Source of the DNA: DAIOEK01 sp964648485
Lineage (GTDB): Bacteria; Chloroflexota; Anaerolineae; Anaerolineales; Anaerolineaceae
Reading direction: 5' to 3'
Assembly: GCA_964648485.1 (NCBI GenBank)
Contig: CAZYOF010000031.1
Span: forward strand, 1-22,481
Length of the DNA: 22,481 bases
Shown: piece by piece, positions 1-7,623 of the stretch
Position numbering within the stretch: position 1 is the first letter of the stretch
Layout of the letters: each line of letters begins with the position of its first letter
Position numbers and translations under genes: made by a program
The notes under the pieces: model-generated
What the model was told of the DNA's origin: nothing
Database searches by the model: none
What the model saw: the letters and a program-made list of their open reading frames with translations, nothing else

Positions 1-94
1 TGTCTCGATAGATCACCAACCGGAAGAACAGGTCATCCATAAATTTCCATGGATCACGTACCACGATTCCTTCTAGAACTACATCATTTATCAT
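1..94 (-). CDS. SSB-like OB-fold protein, N-terminus only
   Basis: The first 31 codons of a leftward gene that runs off the window. It reads MINDVVLEGIVVRDPWKF, then a DDLFFRLVIYRD segment. The pattern (short beta strand, 'G.vv RDP', then a strand ending in 'R') resembles the start of single-stranded-DNA-binding proteins, whose OB fold opens 'V.L.GrL.rDP'. The start ATG at 94-92 follows AGGAGG at 104-99 with four bases between. A second, broken copy lies at 16124-16372 and supplies the next part of the protein ('SGDYINVWVNGG'), which supports the SSB reading. Expression should come from the promoter and hairpin leader at 131-244. The family assignment is inference from a short stretch; an unrelated OB-fold protein is possible. 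Confidence 0.5.
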   Translation of the reverse strand, partial: MINDVVLEGIVVRDPWKFMDDLFFRLVIYRD

Positions 95-182
95 CTGACC
101 TCCTTGTTTATGAAACCATCGCCATTAGTGTTAAAAAGTAAATGCCGGACAGATCCCAGTGGGTTATGTCCGGCCAACGATA
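1..182. repeat. Direct repeat, copy 1 (partner 16279-16461)
   Basis: This stretch matches 16279-16461 almost base for base, roughly 88-90 % by eye with one short indel. It covers the SSB-like gene start, its ribosome site and the hairpin leader. Both copies have the same orientation and bracket about 16.3 kb. Similarity beyond the leader falls to the promoter elements only. Copy 1 continues outside the window, so its true length is unknown. Confidence 0.85.
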
Positions 183-244
183 AAAAAAATCCTTTATATT
201 TGTTTTAACAAGTATATCAATTCTTTGAGTAGCATCCAAGGTGG
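131..244 (-). promoter_or_regulatory. Promoter and terminator-like leader hairpin, copy 1
   Basis: On the minus strand, -35 TTGGAT (239-234), a 17-base spacer and -10 TATACT (216-211), preceded by CCACC (244-240). About 30 bases downstream is the block ATCGTTGG, then a perfect 8-bp stem GCCGGACA/TGTCCGGC (174-167 and 151-144) and a T-rich run (143-131). This has the form of an intrinsic terminator placed between promoter and Shine-Dalgarno site, as in attenuation. The same order and spacing recur at 16411-16523 and 18205-18316. The loop keeps AACCnnCTGGG in all three. The effector is unknown. Confidence 0.6.
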
Positions 245-364
245 CACAAAATTTGGTGATAAATTTCTGTATCAATTCCAATTAAGGAATCAAATTTTCA
301 AATTAGATTTTCAATCGGACACAACGTTTCGATACGGAAGTACATGATTTATCAATATAAATTC

Positions 365-398
365 TTGACTTATAATATCGATTAACGATAACGATATT
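365..398 (+). promoter_or_regulatory. Promoter with overlapping palindrome upstream of the PadR gene
   Basis: A -35 TTGACT (365-370) and a -10-like GATAAC (387-392) are 16 bases apart. A perfect 7-bp inverted repeat, AATATCG (374-380) and CGATATT (392-398), lies over the spacer and the -10 box. PadR regulators usually repress their own promoter and that of the adjacent transporter, so this is the likely operator. That role is inferred from position and symmetry. Confidence 0.5.
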
Positions 399-417
399 CG
401 ATAATAAAAGGAGAAAC

Positions 418-723
418 ATGATAAGAGATTTTTTCCTTGGGTTTATTCGTGTTCACTTGCTGTATCACGCATCCAAAGAAGCGATATTTGGATTGGACAT
501 GATTCGAGAACTTAAAAGGCATGGTTACGATTTAAGCCCAGGAACGCTATACCCCATACTGCACAAACTTGAGAAAGAAGGCTATCTTGTTTCAGAAAAA
601 CGTGTTTATAACGGGAAAGTCCGGAAATATTACCTGGCAACAGACTCTGGAAAAGAAGCTTTAAGAAAAGCTACTGTTAAAGTAATTGAGTTGATCCGTG
701 AAATCGGTCTTGATGATGATTGA
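418..723 (+). CDS. PadR-family transcriptional regulator
   Basis: A 101-residue winged-helix repressor of the small PadR class. The DNA-binding region spans about residues 22-75. It shows the family pattern 'DMIRELKRHGYDLSPGTLYPILHKLEKEGYL', followed by the beta wing with 'RKYYLATDSGKEAL'. A short C-terminal helix should carry dimerisation. The start ATG follows AAAAGGAGAAAC. The MFS transporter begins 28 bases downstream on the same strand. Drug-sensing PadR proteins such as LmrR control adjacent exporters, so this protein probably represses the pair through the palindrome at 374-398. The inducing ligand cannot be read from sequence. Confidence 0.9.
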   Translation: MIRDFFLGFIRVHLLYHASKEAIFGLDMIRELKRHGYDLSPGTLYPILHKLEKEGYLVSEKRVYNGKVRKYYLATDSGKEALRKATVKVIELIREIGLDDD

Positions 724-751
724 TTGCATTGATTCTTTTACGAGGTGAACA

Positions 752-1990
752 ATGATGAAAAGAAGTATTGAAGACAACCAGAAGACATTATCTCAAAAGA
801 TATTTGATTTTTTAGGTTTACGTAGCAGCATCGTAGCCATGTTGTTTATGGTTATTCTGGTAGGTTTGGGGGAAAATATGGCAGAGCGTTACTTGCCTAT
901 TTACCTGATTGCCCTGGGTGGTGGTGCTTTGTCTGTAGGCTTCCTAAATGGTATGGATAATCTTTTAAGCGCGCTGTATTCTTTCCCTGGGGGATATCTC
1001 AGTGACAAACTTGGCTATAAAAAAGCTTTACTGGTTTTCAACCTGATCGCGATGTCGGGATATTTAATCGTAATTTTTATCCAAACCTGGTGGGCGGTAT
1101 TCATAGGAGCTGTCTTGTTCCTGTCATGGTCAGCAATCTCCCTCCCGGCAACGATGAGTCTTGTGGCAGGGGTTTTACCAGAGAACAAGCGCACGATGGG
1201 TGTTTCGATGCACTCATTGGTCAGACGAATACCTATGGCCCTTGGTCCTATCATCGGGGGGGCATTAATCGCCTGGAAGGGTGACATCGTCGGGGTAAGA
1301 TATGCATTCATCCTTGCATTATTGTTTGCTATCATCGCCCTCGTGCTTCAACAGATTTTTGTCAAGGAACAGAAAAAGGTTGGGGGAGCTGAAGCGAATC
1401 CGTTGAAATTGATCAAATTCATGTCTCCCGGATTCCGGAAACTACTCGTCGCAGATATTCTGGTTCGTTTCAGTGAACAAATACCATATGCTTTCATGGC
1501 GATCTGGGTGATCAATAACCATGGAATTTCTCCTGTTACGTTTGGGGTACTCACAACAATTGAAATGGTAACAGCAATGCTTGTGTATATTCCCGTTGCC
1601 TATTTAGCCGATCGTGGATCTAAAAAACCTTATGTTGCCATCACCTTTGGCTTCTTCACTCTCTTTCCACTTATCCTAATGTTTTCAAGCAACATCTGGA
1701 TGTTTGTAATTGCATTTGTTATTCGCGGTCTGAAAGAATTTGGAGAACCCACCCGAAAATCAATGATTATGGATTTGGCCCCCGAGAATCAAAAGGCGGC
1801 AATGTTTGGTTTATATTACCTTCTTCGGGATGTTATTGTATCCCTTGCCGCCTTTAGTGCAGGTTTCTTATGGAATATTTCCCCACAGGTAAATTTTCTG
1901 GTTGCTTTTGGTTTTGGTCTAACTGGAACGTTATTTTTCATTCTATTTGGTGAAGATGTAGAAATTAAACAAAGGACTACAAATGGATAA
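752..1990 (+). CDS. MFS transporter, probable drug or metabolite exporter
   Basis: A 412-residue integral membrane protein with the usual MFS length and about twelve hydrophobic segments. The loop after helix 2 carries motif A (GGYLSDKLGYKK, residues 80-91), and the second half repeats it in weaker form (AYLADRGSKKP, about 282-292). The first 25 residues are cytoplasmic and polar. GAGGTG lies upstream of the tandem ATGATG, so the start may be at 752 or 755. Co-transcription with the PadR gene suggests inducible efflux of a toxic compound, driven by proton exchange. The substrate is unknown. No lesion is visible. Confidence 0.88.
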   Translation: MMKRSIEDNQKTLSQKIFDFLGLRSSIVAMLFMVILVGLGENMAERYLPIYLIALGGGALSVGFLNGMDNLLSALYSFPGGYLSDKLGYKKALLVFNLIAMSGYLIVIFIQTWWAVFIGAVLFLSWSAISLPATMSLVAGVLPENKRTMGVSMHSLVRRIPMALGPIIGGALIAWKGDIVGVRYAFILALLFAIIALVLQQIFVKEQKKVGGAEANPLKLIKFMSPGFRKLLVADILVRFSEQIPYAFMAIWVINNHGISPVTFGVLTTIEMVTAMLVYIPVAYLADRGSKKPYVAITFGFFTLFPLILMFSSNIWMFVIAFVIRGLKEFGEPTRKSMIMDLAPENQKAAMFGLYYLLRDVIVSLAAFSAGFLWNISPQVNFLVAFGFGLTGTLFFILFGEDVEIKQRTTNG

Positions 1991-2075
1991 TCTATCACCA
2001 GACAGGACACAAAGCACAAATGAGTATTCGGGCGTTTCTGTCGTTAATTACCTGCCAGAGAAAAATTAGGAAAAG

Positions 2076-2402
2076 TTGTTAGAGTTGGTCATTATATTTC
2101 TTCGCCTCGGTTTTACTGCCTTTGGTGGCCAAGCAGCGTACATCGGTATGTTTCAACAAGAATTTGTTAAGCATCGCAAGTGGTTATCAAATGAACAATT
2201 CCTCGATCTTCTTGGTGCGCCCAATCTGATACCATTACCGAATTCAACGGAAATGGCAATTCATATCGGCTACCTGCATCCCGGTTGGCCAGGCTTGGTA
2301 CTTGGGGGTTTCGCTTTCACATTTCCCCCAGTACTGATTATCCTGGTGCTTTCATTGGCGTTGATAGGCTTTGATTCACCGTCACAGCTTAGCGGGTTGT
2401 AG
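2076..2402 (+). pseudogene. Chromate transporter (ChrA-type), N-terminal domain only
   Basis: The 108 residues match the first part of CHR-family transporters: 'FLRLGFTAFGGQAAYIGMFQQE', then 'RKWLSNEQFLDLLGAPNLIPLPNSTEMAIHIGY' and a hydrophobic segment. The usual motif is FGGP.AHI; here the proline is Q. A full-length ChrA has about 380-450 residues, so two thirds are absent. The reading frame stops soon after 'LALIGF' and no later part was found in the following 280 bases. The likely start is TTG 2076-2078 behind AGGAAAA; an in-frame TAG lies just upstream at 2067-2069. Short one-domain CHR proteins do exist, but they normally occur as adjacent pairs, and no partner is seen. It is probably a remnant. 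Confidence 0.7.
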
Positions 2403-2684
2403 TGTTAAAAAAACGGTTTTCGGCAGTAATAACTGAACCATATTAAGAATGGAAAGGCGAAGCAAATTAGAGTCAAAAATCACTCCAAAGATTTACGACT
2501 TAATTGCCTCAATAAATAAAAGGGTGCCAGTGGCGTAAAATTTCAAAAAGTCCATTGCTGAAAGAAATAGAACAATACAATGTCCGCTCTTGTTATGCCA
2601 CCGGCACATCTTATAATCAAGCCTTTAAGGGAAAAACGGAGTAATTACATCACGAAACCCTTCTTGAAGGTCTAATTTTCGGCT
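2403..2684. other. Gap between convergent genes, no clear gene
   Basis: The stretch separates the truncated ChrA gene from DegV. It holds two short plus-strand open segments: 'MERRSKLESKITPKIYDLI...' from about 2450, and 'SPLLKEIEQYNVRSCYATGTSYNQAF' near 2555-2630. They look protein-like but lie in different frames and match nothing I recognise, so this may be a decayed gene. An imperfect inverted repeat (GTGCCAGTGGC at 2524-2534, GCCACCGGCAC at 2597-2607) is 62 bases apart. No convincing terminator was found for either flanking gene. Confidence 0.4.
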
Positions 2685-3542
2685 TTATTCTTGGTCGGGA
2701 GTATAAAAAACCAGGCCTAACGTACCCGGCCCAGCATGAACGCCAATTACCGGTCCCATATCTGAAGTAATCACCTCAATACAATTGAATTGACTTCGAA
2801 TGGATTGCTCAAGTTGACGAGATTCCTCGGGGACGTTGCCATGGAGGATCGCAACGTGCACCTGTTTCTCTCCAACACTTTCTTTCATCAATTCGACTAA
2901 ACGTGATATCGATCGTTTGCGTGTACGCTGTTTCTCTAAGGGTTCAATCCTTCCATTCTTAATATAGAGAATGGGCTTAATATCTAACGCGGTTCCCAGA
3001 AACGCTGTTCCACCACCGATTCGACCGCCTTTATGTAAATACTCCAGGGTCTTGACGGTGAAAATCACGTTACTTTTTTGTTTCATGTTTTCCACAAGCT
3101 TAAGAATTGCTTGAGCATTTTGGCCTTGTTCAGCAGCTCTGGCTGCTAAAATCGCCATCATCCCTAAACCCAGTGAGACAGATTCAGAGTCGATTATGTG
3201 CACGGGCACTTTATCGAATTGCTCCCTGGCCATTTCTGCAGATTGAATTGTCGCACTCATGTGATGTGAAATCACGATTGTAACGATTTCCTCAGCCTCT
3301 TCTGCAAGTTTATTGTATATATTCACGAAATCAGTTGCAGTGGGTTGAGCTGTTGTAGGCAATTTTTTGCTTATGCTGAGAAAACGGTAAAATTCCTCGT
3401 TATCGAGGTCAATTCCAGCACGATATGTTTTTTCGCCGAGTGTAACATAGACTGGGGCTACATGAATCCCCAACTGCACGCCTTGGGCAGGAGTCAATGA
3501 ACAGGCTCCATCTGTTACGATTGCTATTTTTTTACTTTTCAT
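2685..3542 (-). CDS. DegV-family fatty-acid-binding protein (FakB-like)
   Basis: A complete 285-residue DegV protein. The N-terminal lobe opens 'KIAIVTDGACSLTPAQ' and contains TTAQPT (63-68) and 'SATIQSA' (96-102), where the family usually has 'SGTYQSA'. Next come 'IIDSESVSLGLG' and the C-terminal lobe with 'TLEYLHKGGRIG' and 'LDIKPIL'. DegV/FakB proteins hold a fatty acid for phosphorylation by the kinase FakA, and the acyl phosphate then feeds PlsX/PlsY. No FakA gene is in the window, but a PlsY-like gene lies upstream in the same leftward gene series. The start ATG has GAAAGGA upstream. It is the last gene before the convergent ChrA fragment. Confidence 0.9.
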   Translation of the reverse strand: MKSKKIAIVTDGACSLTPAQGVQLGIHVAPVYVTLGEKTYRAGIDLDNEEFYRFLSISKKLPTTAQPTATDFVNIYNKLAEEAEEIVTIVISHHMSATIQSAEMAREQFDKVPVHIIDSESVSLGLGMMAILAARAAEQGQNAQAILKLVENMKQKSNVIFTVKTLEYLHKGGRIGGGTAFLGTALDIKPILYIKNGRIEPLEKQRTRKRSISRLVELMKESVGEKQVHVAILHGNVPEESRQLEQSIRSQFNCIEVITSDMGPVIGVHAGPGTLGLVFYTPDQE

Positions 3543-3607
3543 AATTCAATCCTTTCTTTTACCAAGGGTAATTGATACTGAGAGTTTTCCATGCGCCAAC
3601 TATCACC

Positions 3608-3694
3608 TTACTCTGGAACTCTCTTCAGTCGCTCCATGTTTGGTTGTAAAGCCAACATTAACGACCCGGCATATTGGATGCCATAAGATGTCAT
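3608..3694 (-). CDS. Possible small ORF, 28 residues, after the MBL gene
   Basis: A short frame starts with ATG at 3694, eight bases past the stop codon of the MBL-fold gene. It reads 'MTSYGIQYAGSLMLALQPNMERLKRVPE'-type sequence (28 residues) before TAA. The residue mix looks protein-like, and the position would suit translational coupling. It has no clear Shine-Dalgarno site and no recognised family. It could be a leftover of a deleted gene or chance. Confidence 0.2.
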   Translation of the reverse strand: MTSYGIQYAGSLMLALQPNMERLKRVPE

Positions 3695-3701
3695 TGCGAT
3701 A

Positions 3702-4373
3702 TTAAATTTTTTTGATCTCCTTTTTCTCACTGAAAACATGCCATCCCTCCCCTCTTAAAACAACAGATTGGATTCGATGGGTGATTTCAGCGGGATCCGC
3801 TTCCGTTCGTGGAAGATCGTAATGGATTGGAAGAATGTAAGGTGCAGTTACCTGTTTCGCCATATCAATTAACACCGATTTGTACTTTTCGGGACGAATC
3901 GGAGAAGTACGCCAGGGAAGGCATAGAATATCCGGCCGTAACTCAATCGGGAATTGGTGGGCGTCGCCAATATGTAACAAATCAGCTTCATCTTGGATAT
4001 GAAATGAAAGCGGGGTTCCCCCTGGATCTGGCAGTCGAAAGCGGAATAGCAAACTCACAGCAATGTACATGGGATCTTTCACAACACTAAAGCCGGGAAG
4101 AATTTTAATGTTTTCTATCTGTTCTCCCGCCTTTACCGGTTTCAGTCGCGATGTGGGAATGCCCATTTTATGAGCAATTTCGCATACATCAGGCGATGCC
4201 AGAACGACACCGCTTGAAACAGAGGCAATCTGACCAATATGGTCTTTATGAGCGTGGGATACACAAATGAATTCCACATCGGGCAATGGCGGACGAGAAA
4301 AATCCGGATCAATTAAGATATGGTGCTTTCCGAGGATTTCGACACAAGAATGGCCAAGGTACCTTATTTTCAT
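3702..4373 (-). CDS. Metallo-beta-lactamase-fold metal-dependent hydrolase (UlaG/UPF0173-like)
   Basis: A 223-residue protein of the short MBL-fold group that lacks extra domains. It opens 'MKIRYLGHSCVEI', typical of the UlaG-like branch. The metal ligands are visible: H-A-H-K-D-H at residues 40-45, D137 in 'HIGDAH', and H184 in 'PIHYD'. The motifs are intact, so a two-metal active enzyme is expected in the cytoplasm. The substrate is unknown; family members hydrolyse lactones, phosphodiesters or acyl compounds. GAAAGGA precedes the start. The gene follows the membrane-protein gene by 37 bases in the long leftward series. Confidence 0.85.
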   Translation of the reverse strand: MKIRYLGHSCVEILGKHHILIDPDFSRPPLPDVEFICVSHAHKDHIGQIASVSSGVVLASPDVCEIAHKMGIPTSRLKPVKAGEQIENIKILPGFSVVKDPMYIAVSLLFRFRLPDPGGTPLSFHIQDEADLLHIGDAHQFPIELRPDILCLPWRTSPIRPEKYKSVLIDMAKQVTAPYILPIHYDLPRTEADPAEITHRIQSVVLRGEGWHVFSEKKEIKKI

Positions 4374-4410
4374 ACAAATCCTTTCTGCTTTCTCAAAACG
4401 AGCCGTGACC

Positions 4411-5076
4411 TTAATTTCCCCTGCTACTCACCATCATTCGCCAAATAGCAAATCCATCCAGACCGAAACCAAGAAAATAAAGCGGCCAATTAAATTGCGA
4501 GGGTTTTAGACTGCTCAGGGTTGAAACGTCTGAGGGTAACGCCATTAAAGCGTCCGTCATAAATGTATAAAGCATGATCAAAATGCCAGTGAGCAGGCAT
4601 ATCCAAAACCAGGCGTCTATGTGAAGAGCTCTGTTATTCTCCATTTTGATCACTGCAAAAATTCCACCTATTACCATTAATAGGGCTATCAGGATGGGAG
4701 ATAGTACCGGTCCCCACCAGGGAATGGGAATCAAGAAAAGCAAATCCGGTTCAAGGATGCTCCGAGGCCAGCCAATAAAAACCCGCAACCAGATGTAATA
4801 AAAAATATCCCACAAGCCAAACGTAATGAAAGCAAAAGCCACTCTGGATTGAAATTTCTTTCCAGCAATCCATCCGATGCTAAGCAGCATCACCAAAGTG
4901 GCCAATTCTCTGCCCACTTCAATTGCGGCAATTTGTGCATCAAAAGGCGGAACTTGTAGAATTAAATCCGTGATACCGTACACCCGCCGTAAATAGACAA
5001 CCACAGCGGCTTCCAAGTACGCCATAGCAATTGAAAATACAGAAACCCAAAAAATCCTTGAAACGGTTTTATTCAT
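4411..5076 (-). CDS. Polytopic membrane protein, unknown function
   Basis: A 221-residue hydrophobic protein with about six membrane segments. The first (residues 8-30) carries 'FWVSVFSIAMAYLEAAVVVYL'. Conserved-looking polar features are 'YLRRVYG', 'EVGRELATL', 'FGLWDIFYYIWLRVFIGWP' and 'PIPWWGPVLSP'. I do not recognise a named family. Its ATG overlaps the stop of the upstream thioesterase as ATGA (5076-5073), so translation is probably coupled. The aromatic W/P-rich loop between segments 3 and 4 is the most distinctive part. Confidence 0.7.
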   Translation of the reverse strand: MNKTVSRIFWVSVFSIAMAYLEAAVVVYLRRVYGITDLILQVPPFDAQIAAIEVGRELATLVMLLSIGWIAGKKFQSRVAFAFITFGLWDIFYYIWLRVFIGWPRSILEPDLLFLIPIPWWGPVLSPILIALLMVIGGIFAVIKMENNRALHIDAWFWICLLTGILIMLYTFMTDALMALPSDVSTLSSLKPSQFNWPLYFLGFGLDGFAIWRMMVSSRGN

Positions 5077-5516
5077 TTTTTGGCCTCGAAATTCCGAATG
5101 GCGTTTTGGTCAAGAAAATGAGCGCCTTCTACATAAATGCCTTTGGCATAAACCGCCACAGAACCATCCGGTAGTAAAATTTCACCTGAAGTTTCGATAC
5201 GCCTTTGTGCTTTGCCGCGCATCGCTCCGCGAATGCGGATTGGTTCACCTAATGGAACCGGTTGACGATAATCGATCGTCAGATTTACGGTAACAGCACG
5301 GTAACCAGACTGCCAAATGGCCAGCCCCATAGCTTCGTCTAATACGGCAGCGGATGCGCCTCCATGGGCATAACCAGGCGGGCCTTGGTGTTGATCGGTG
5401 AAGATGAAATTTGCTTCAATGTTTTTATCATCATCAAGATACCATTCCACGCCAATAGCATGGGGGTTGGTTGTACCGCACACAAAACAAGAACCATGAT
5501 CCTGTAATTTTTCCAT
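5073..5516 (-). CDS. PaaI-family hotdog-fold thioesterase
   Basis: A 147-residue single hotdog domain. It has 'GSCFVCG..NP.AIGVEW' near the start, a feature of this branch, then 'GYAHGGASAAVLDEAMGLAIW', the PaaI motif whose HGG-x8-DE carries the catalytic acid. The frame stays open upstream to 5597, but I chose ATG 5516. The hotdog domain begins there, and the longer form would overlap the preceding gene by 56 bases. AGGAG at about 21 bases upstream is too distant to decide the start. The substrate is probably an acyl-CoA or another acyl thioester. It lies in a series with PlsY-like and DegV genes, which suggests acyl-lipid metabolism. Confidence 0.82.
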   Translation of the reverse strand: MEKLQDHGSCFVCGTTNPHAIGVEWYLDDDKNIEANFIFTDQHQGPPGYAHGGASAAVLDEAMGLAIWQSGYRAVTVNLTIDYRQPVPLGEPIRIRGAMRGKAQRRIETSGEILLPDGSVAVYAKGIYVEGAHFLDQNAIRNFEAKK

Positions 5517-5541
5517 AATGATCCGTTGGTTTGGTTTGCTC

Positions 5542-6228
5542 CTAATTGTGCTGATGAGGTTCTCTTCGTATCCAGCTCTTGTGATCTTGAATATCACGAT
5601 CTAAGAAAATTCGACGGAGGATCACATTCCGGCGTTCGATTGGATCGGCTGGGAGAGGTCTGCGGTTTGCTTCAAGTCGTTTGACAATGGTAATAACCGT
5701 CATTCCTGCCGATAACCACAGCACGATGGGAGAGCCGTTCAAGGATGGGGAAACCATTGGCAAACCCATCACGACAATTAATGGAATCGCTGGTGATCGA
5801 AGTGGGTTGCCGATGGCCAAGCTCGCCAATTTGATCGCAACTCCCCAAGGGAAAAGGACCAACAATTCCCCTAAAAATGGACTATATCCTCGTCCGCCAT
5901 GAAAATTCCGGAAAAAACGGCTTTTGGTGGTTAGCACATCCTTTTCGAGGTGCATGAGGCGATCAAGTTTCGTCAGCGCGAGGTCAATCCCATCCAGGCA
6001 CCTTTGTCCGTCCAGAATGACGGACAAAGGTGCGATGGTAATGGCTAACTGCTGCGCGATTCCAGTTGACACCTGGGCCAAGCTATCGGACACAATAGCA
6101 ACGATCCTTTCAAGGCAAGCTATTGTATTTTTGGCGCGATCTTCCTCGTTCGAAAAGAATGGGCTGGAGTTTTCCGTGATCTCGTTTCCATGATCTCGAT
6201 TTAAGAAGAGAACGTTGCTCAAAATCAT
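5542..6228 (-). CDS. PlsY-like protein: PlsY C-terminal half on an unrelated N-terminus
   Basis: This 228-residue frame falls into two parts. Residues about 105-228 contain 'FHGGRGYSPFLGELLVLFPWG', two to three membrane segments, and the tail 'RRNVILRRIFLDRDIQDHKSWIRR'. That is the pattern of glycerol-3-phosphate acyltransferase PlsY as found in Chloroflexota, with GGRG matching the GGKG motif. Residues 1-104 are soluble and helical and lack the PlsY N-terminal helices and 'GSGNxGxTN' motif. The other two minus-strand frames do not supply them. A perfect 15-bp inverted repeat (5998-6033) lies inside the unmatched part. The gene begins six bases after the HlyD stop. Either the front of a plsY gene was replaced by rearrangement, or this is a divergent family. 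Catalytic activity is doubtful. Confidence 0.5.
   Translation of the reverse strand: MILSNVLFLNRDHGNEITENSSPFFSNEEDRAKNTIACLERIVAIVSDSLAQVSTGIAQQLAITIAPLSVILDGQRCLDGIDLALTKLDRLMHLEKDVLTTKSRFFRNFHGGRGYSPFLGELLVLFPWGVAIKLASLAIGNPLRSPAIPLIVVMGLPMVSPSLNGSPIVLWLSAGMTVITIVKRLEANRRPLPADPIERRNVILRRIFLDRDIQDHKSWIRREPHQHN
5998..6033. repeat. Perfect 15-bp inverted repeat with 6-base loop
   Basis: GCACCTTTGTCCGTC (5998-6012) and its exact reverse complement (6019-6033) flank the loop CAGAAT. The hairpin sits inside the open frame of the PlsY-like gene and would be very stable. There is no T-run on either side, so it does not look like a terminator. It marks the region where the PlsY N-terminus should be and may be a rearrangement scar or the end of a small mobile element. 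Confidence 0.85.
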
Positions 6229-6234
6229 CTGATA

Positions 6235-7572
6235 TTATTCCAGGAAGGTCACATCTGCCGGCATACCGGGTTTGAGCTTTAGGTCTGGATTTGGCACGCT
6301 TAGTTTGACCGCATACACGGTCGCACGCCGGCCTTCCACAGTCTGCACATTGCGCGGGGTGAACTCGGCCTGGTCAGAGATATAAACCACGGTACCTGTA
6401 AACGATTCCCCCGGGAAGGAGTCAGTGACGATGGTCACTTGATCGCCGATATTAACCCTTCCGTATTCTGTCTCCGGGATATATACGATCAGTTCCATTT
6501 CTTCTAATTGACCGATCACCAACAATGTGCTGCCAGGCGAGACGGTTTCACCATTCTCGGCGTTGCGAGCCAGGATAATACCCGAAACAGGCGCTTGGAT
6601 TACGGTTTTTTTCAGCTGGTTTTCGACCACTTTCGCGGCGCTCCTAGCCTGTTCCAGCGACGCCTCCGCCTGTCCGACTGCCGCCTCAGCTTGATTAACG
6701 CCCATTTCCGCGGCTTTAACCTGCAGGGATTGCTCACCGATATTCAACTGGCTTAAACGATCCACGGCAGCGTCGTAACGAGCCTGAGCGACTGCAACTC
6801 GTCCGCGAGCCTCCAGGATGTCATCCGCAGCCTGGGAGGTTAACATTCGATCATATGCTGAGCGGCTCGCCTCCAATTCTGCCTTGGCTGCGTCGAACTG
6901 CTCCTGCGCGTAGGTCTCCAGGTTCTCCTTATCCTGGGCAGCCGTAGCCTGGTCGAGAATTTCTTGGGCGATTAGGAAGGCTGCCTGGGCTTCTCCAAGA
7001 CGTTTTTCCACATCAATGAATTCCTGGTAGGCGCTGCTTTCTAGAAGCCGTTGCAAATTGGCTTGTTCCGTGTCCAGCGTCCTGAGTGAATCGGCAACTT
7101 CCGCCTCTGCTGCCGCAATCTCTTCGGATTTTTGGTAGTACCATATTGGCAGGGAGAATTCTTCTGGCGACGTTGCCTGCCACGCCAAGGCCCGCTGTTG
7201 TTGGCTCTGAAGGCGAGCCATGTCCAATGCGATTTCGTATTGGACTTGAGCGCTCTCCAACCCGGCACTAGCTGTGTTCAGTGCTGATTCCGCCACATGT
7301 ACGGCAGCTATTGCCTGATCGTACTGGGCTTTTAAGAGCTGATCATCCAGGCGAAAGAGCTCCTCTCCAGCTTCCACTTGCTGGCCCTCTTCCACATTGA
7401 TCGAAAGCAATTCCCCACCAATTTGGGGAGAAATATTAACAGTCCTAGCTGAGAATGTGCCAGATGCTTCAAGTTCCGAGCCATTATTTGCGCTGGCGAT
7501 ATTTCCACATGCGCTTAATGTAAAGCTTAGAACAAGGACGAGCAGTATTTGCCAATAATGACTTTTTTTCAT
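6235..7572 (-). CDS. HlyD-family periplasmic-adaptor-type lipoprotein for the ABC-2 exporter
   Basis: A membrane-fusion or adaptor protein of 445 residues. The start ATG 7572 is chosen over an upstream in-frame one because AAAGGAG stands six bases before it and a lipoprotein signal follows directly: MKKSHYWQ, a hydrophobic stretch, then lipobox LSAC with Cys22. A beta-barrel and lipoyl half ('VEEGQQVEAGEELFRLDD') comes next, then about 180 residues of Ala/Glu/Gln-rich coiled-coil hairpin, the second lipoyl half ('VIQAPVSGIILARNAENGETVSPGS') and a C-terminal beta domain ending 'LKPGMPADVTFLE'. It belongs with the permease and ATPases upstream. In a cell with one membrane, the lipid anchor would hold it on the outer face. 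Confidence 0.88.
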   Translation of the reverse strand: MKKSHYWQILLVLVLSFTLSACGNIASANNGSELEASGTFSARTVNISPQIGGELLSINVEEGQQVEAGEELFRLDDQLLKAQYDQAIAAVHVAESALNTASAGLESAQVQYEIALDMARLQSQQQRALAWQATSPEEFSLPIWYYQKSEEIAAAEAEVADSLRTLDTEQANLQRLLESSAYQEFIDVEKRLGEAQAAFLIAQEILDQATAAQDKENLETYAQEQFDAAKAELEASRSAYDRMLTSQAADDILEARGRVAVAQARYDAAVDRLSQLNIGEQSLQVKAAEMGVNQAEAAVGQAEASLEQARSAAKVVENQLKKTVIQAPVSGIILARNAENGETVSPGSTLLVIGQLEEMELIVYIPETEYGRVNIGDQVTIVTDSFPGESFTGTVVYISDQAEFTPRNVQTVEGRRATVYAVKLSVPNPDLKLKPGMPADVTFLE

Positions 7573-7623
7573 ATCGAACTCCTTTGTATTGAAATGGACT
7601 GATGATTTTTTATTCAACTACAC

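Noticed and set aside
131..180. Leader hairpin as a known riboswitch (c-di-GMP-I, c-di-GMP-II or preQ1)
   Set aside because: The conserved bases of these classes as I remember them are not present. The CTGGG in the loop recalls preQ1-I, but the pseudoknot tail is missing.
159..347. Open frame of 62 codons on the plus strand beside the PadR gene
   Set aside because: It overlaps the promoter and leader of the opposite SSB-like gene, has no ribosome site, and its residues look random.
2524..2607. Imperfect 11-bp inverted repeat in the gap after ChrA
   Set aside because: The 62-base loop, one mismatch and lack of a T-run make a terminator or mobile-element end unlikely.
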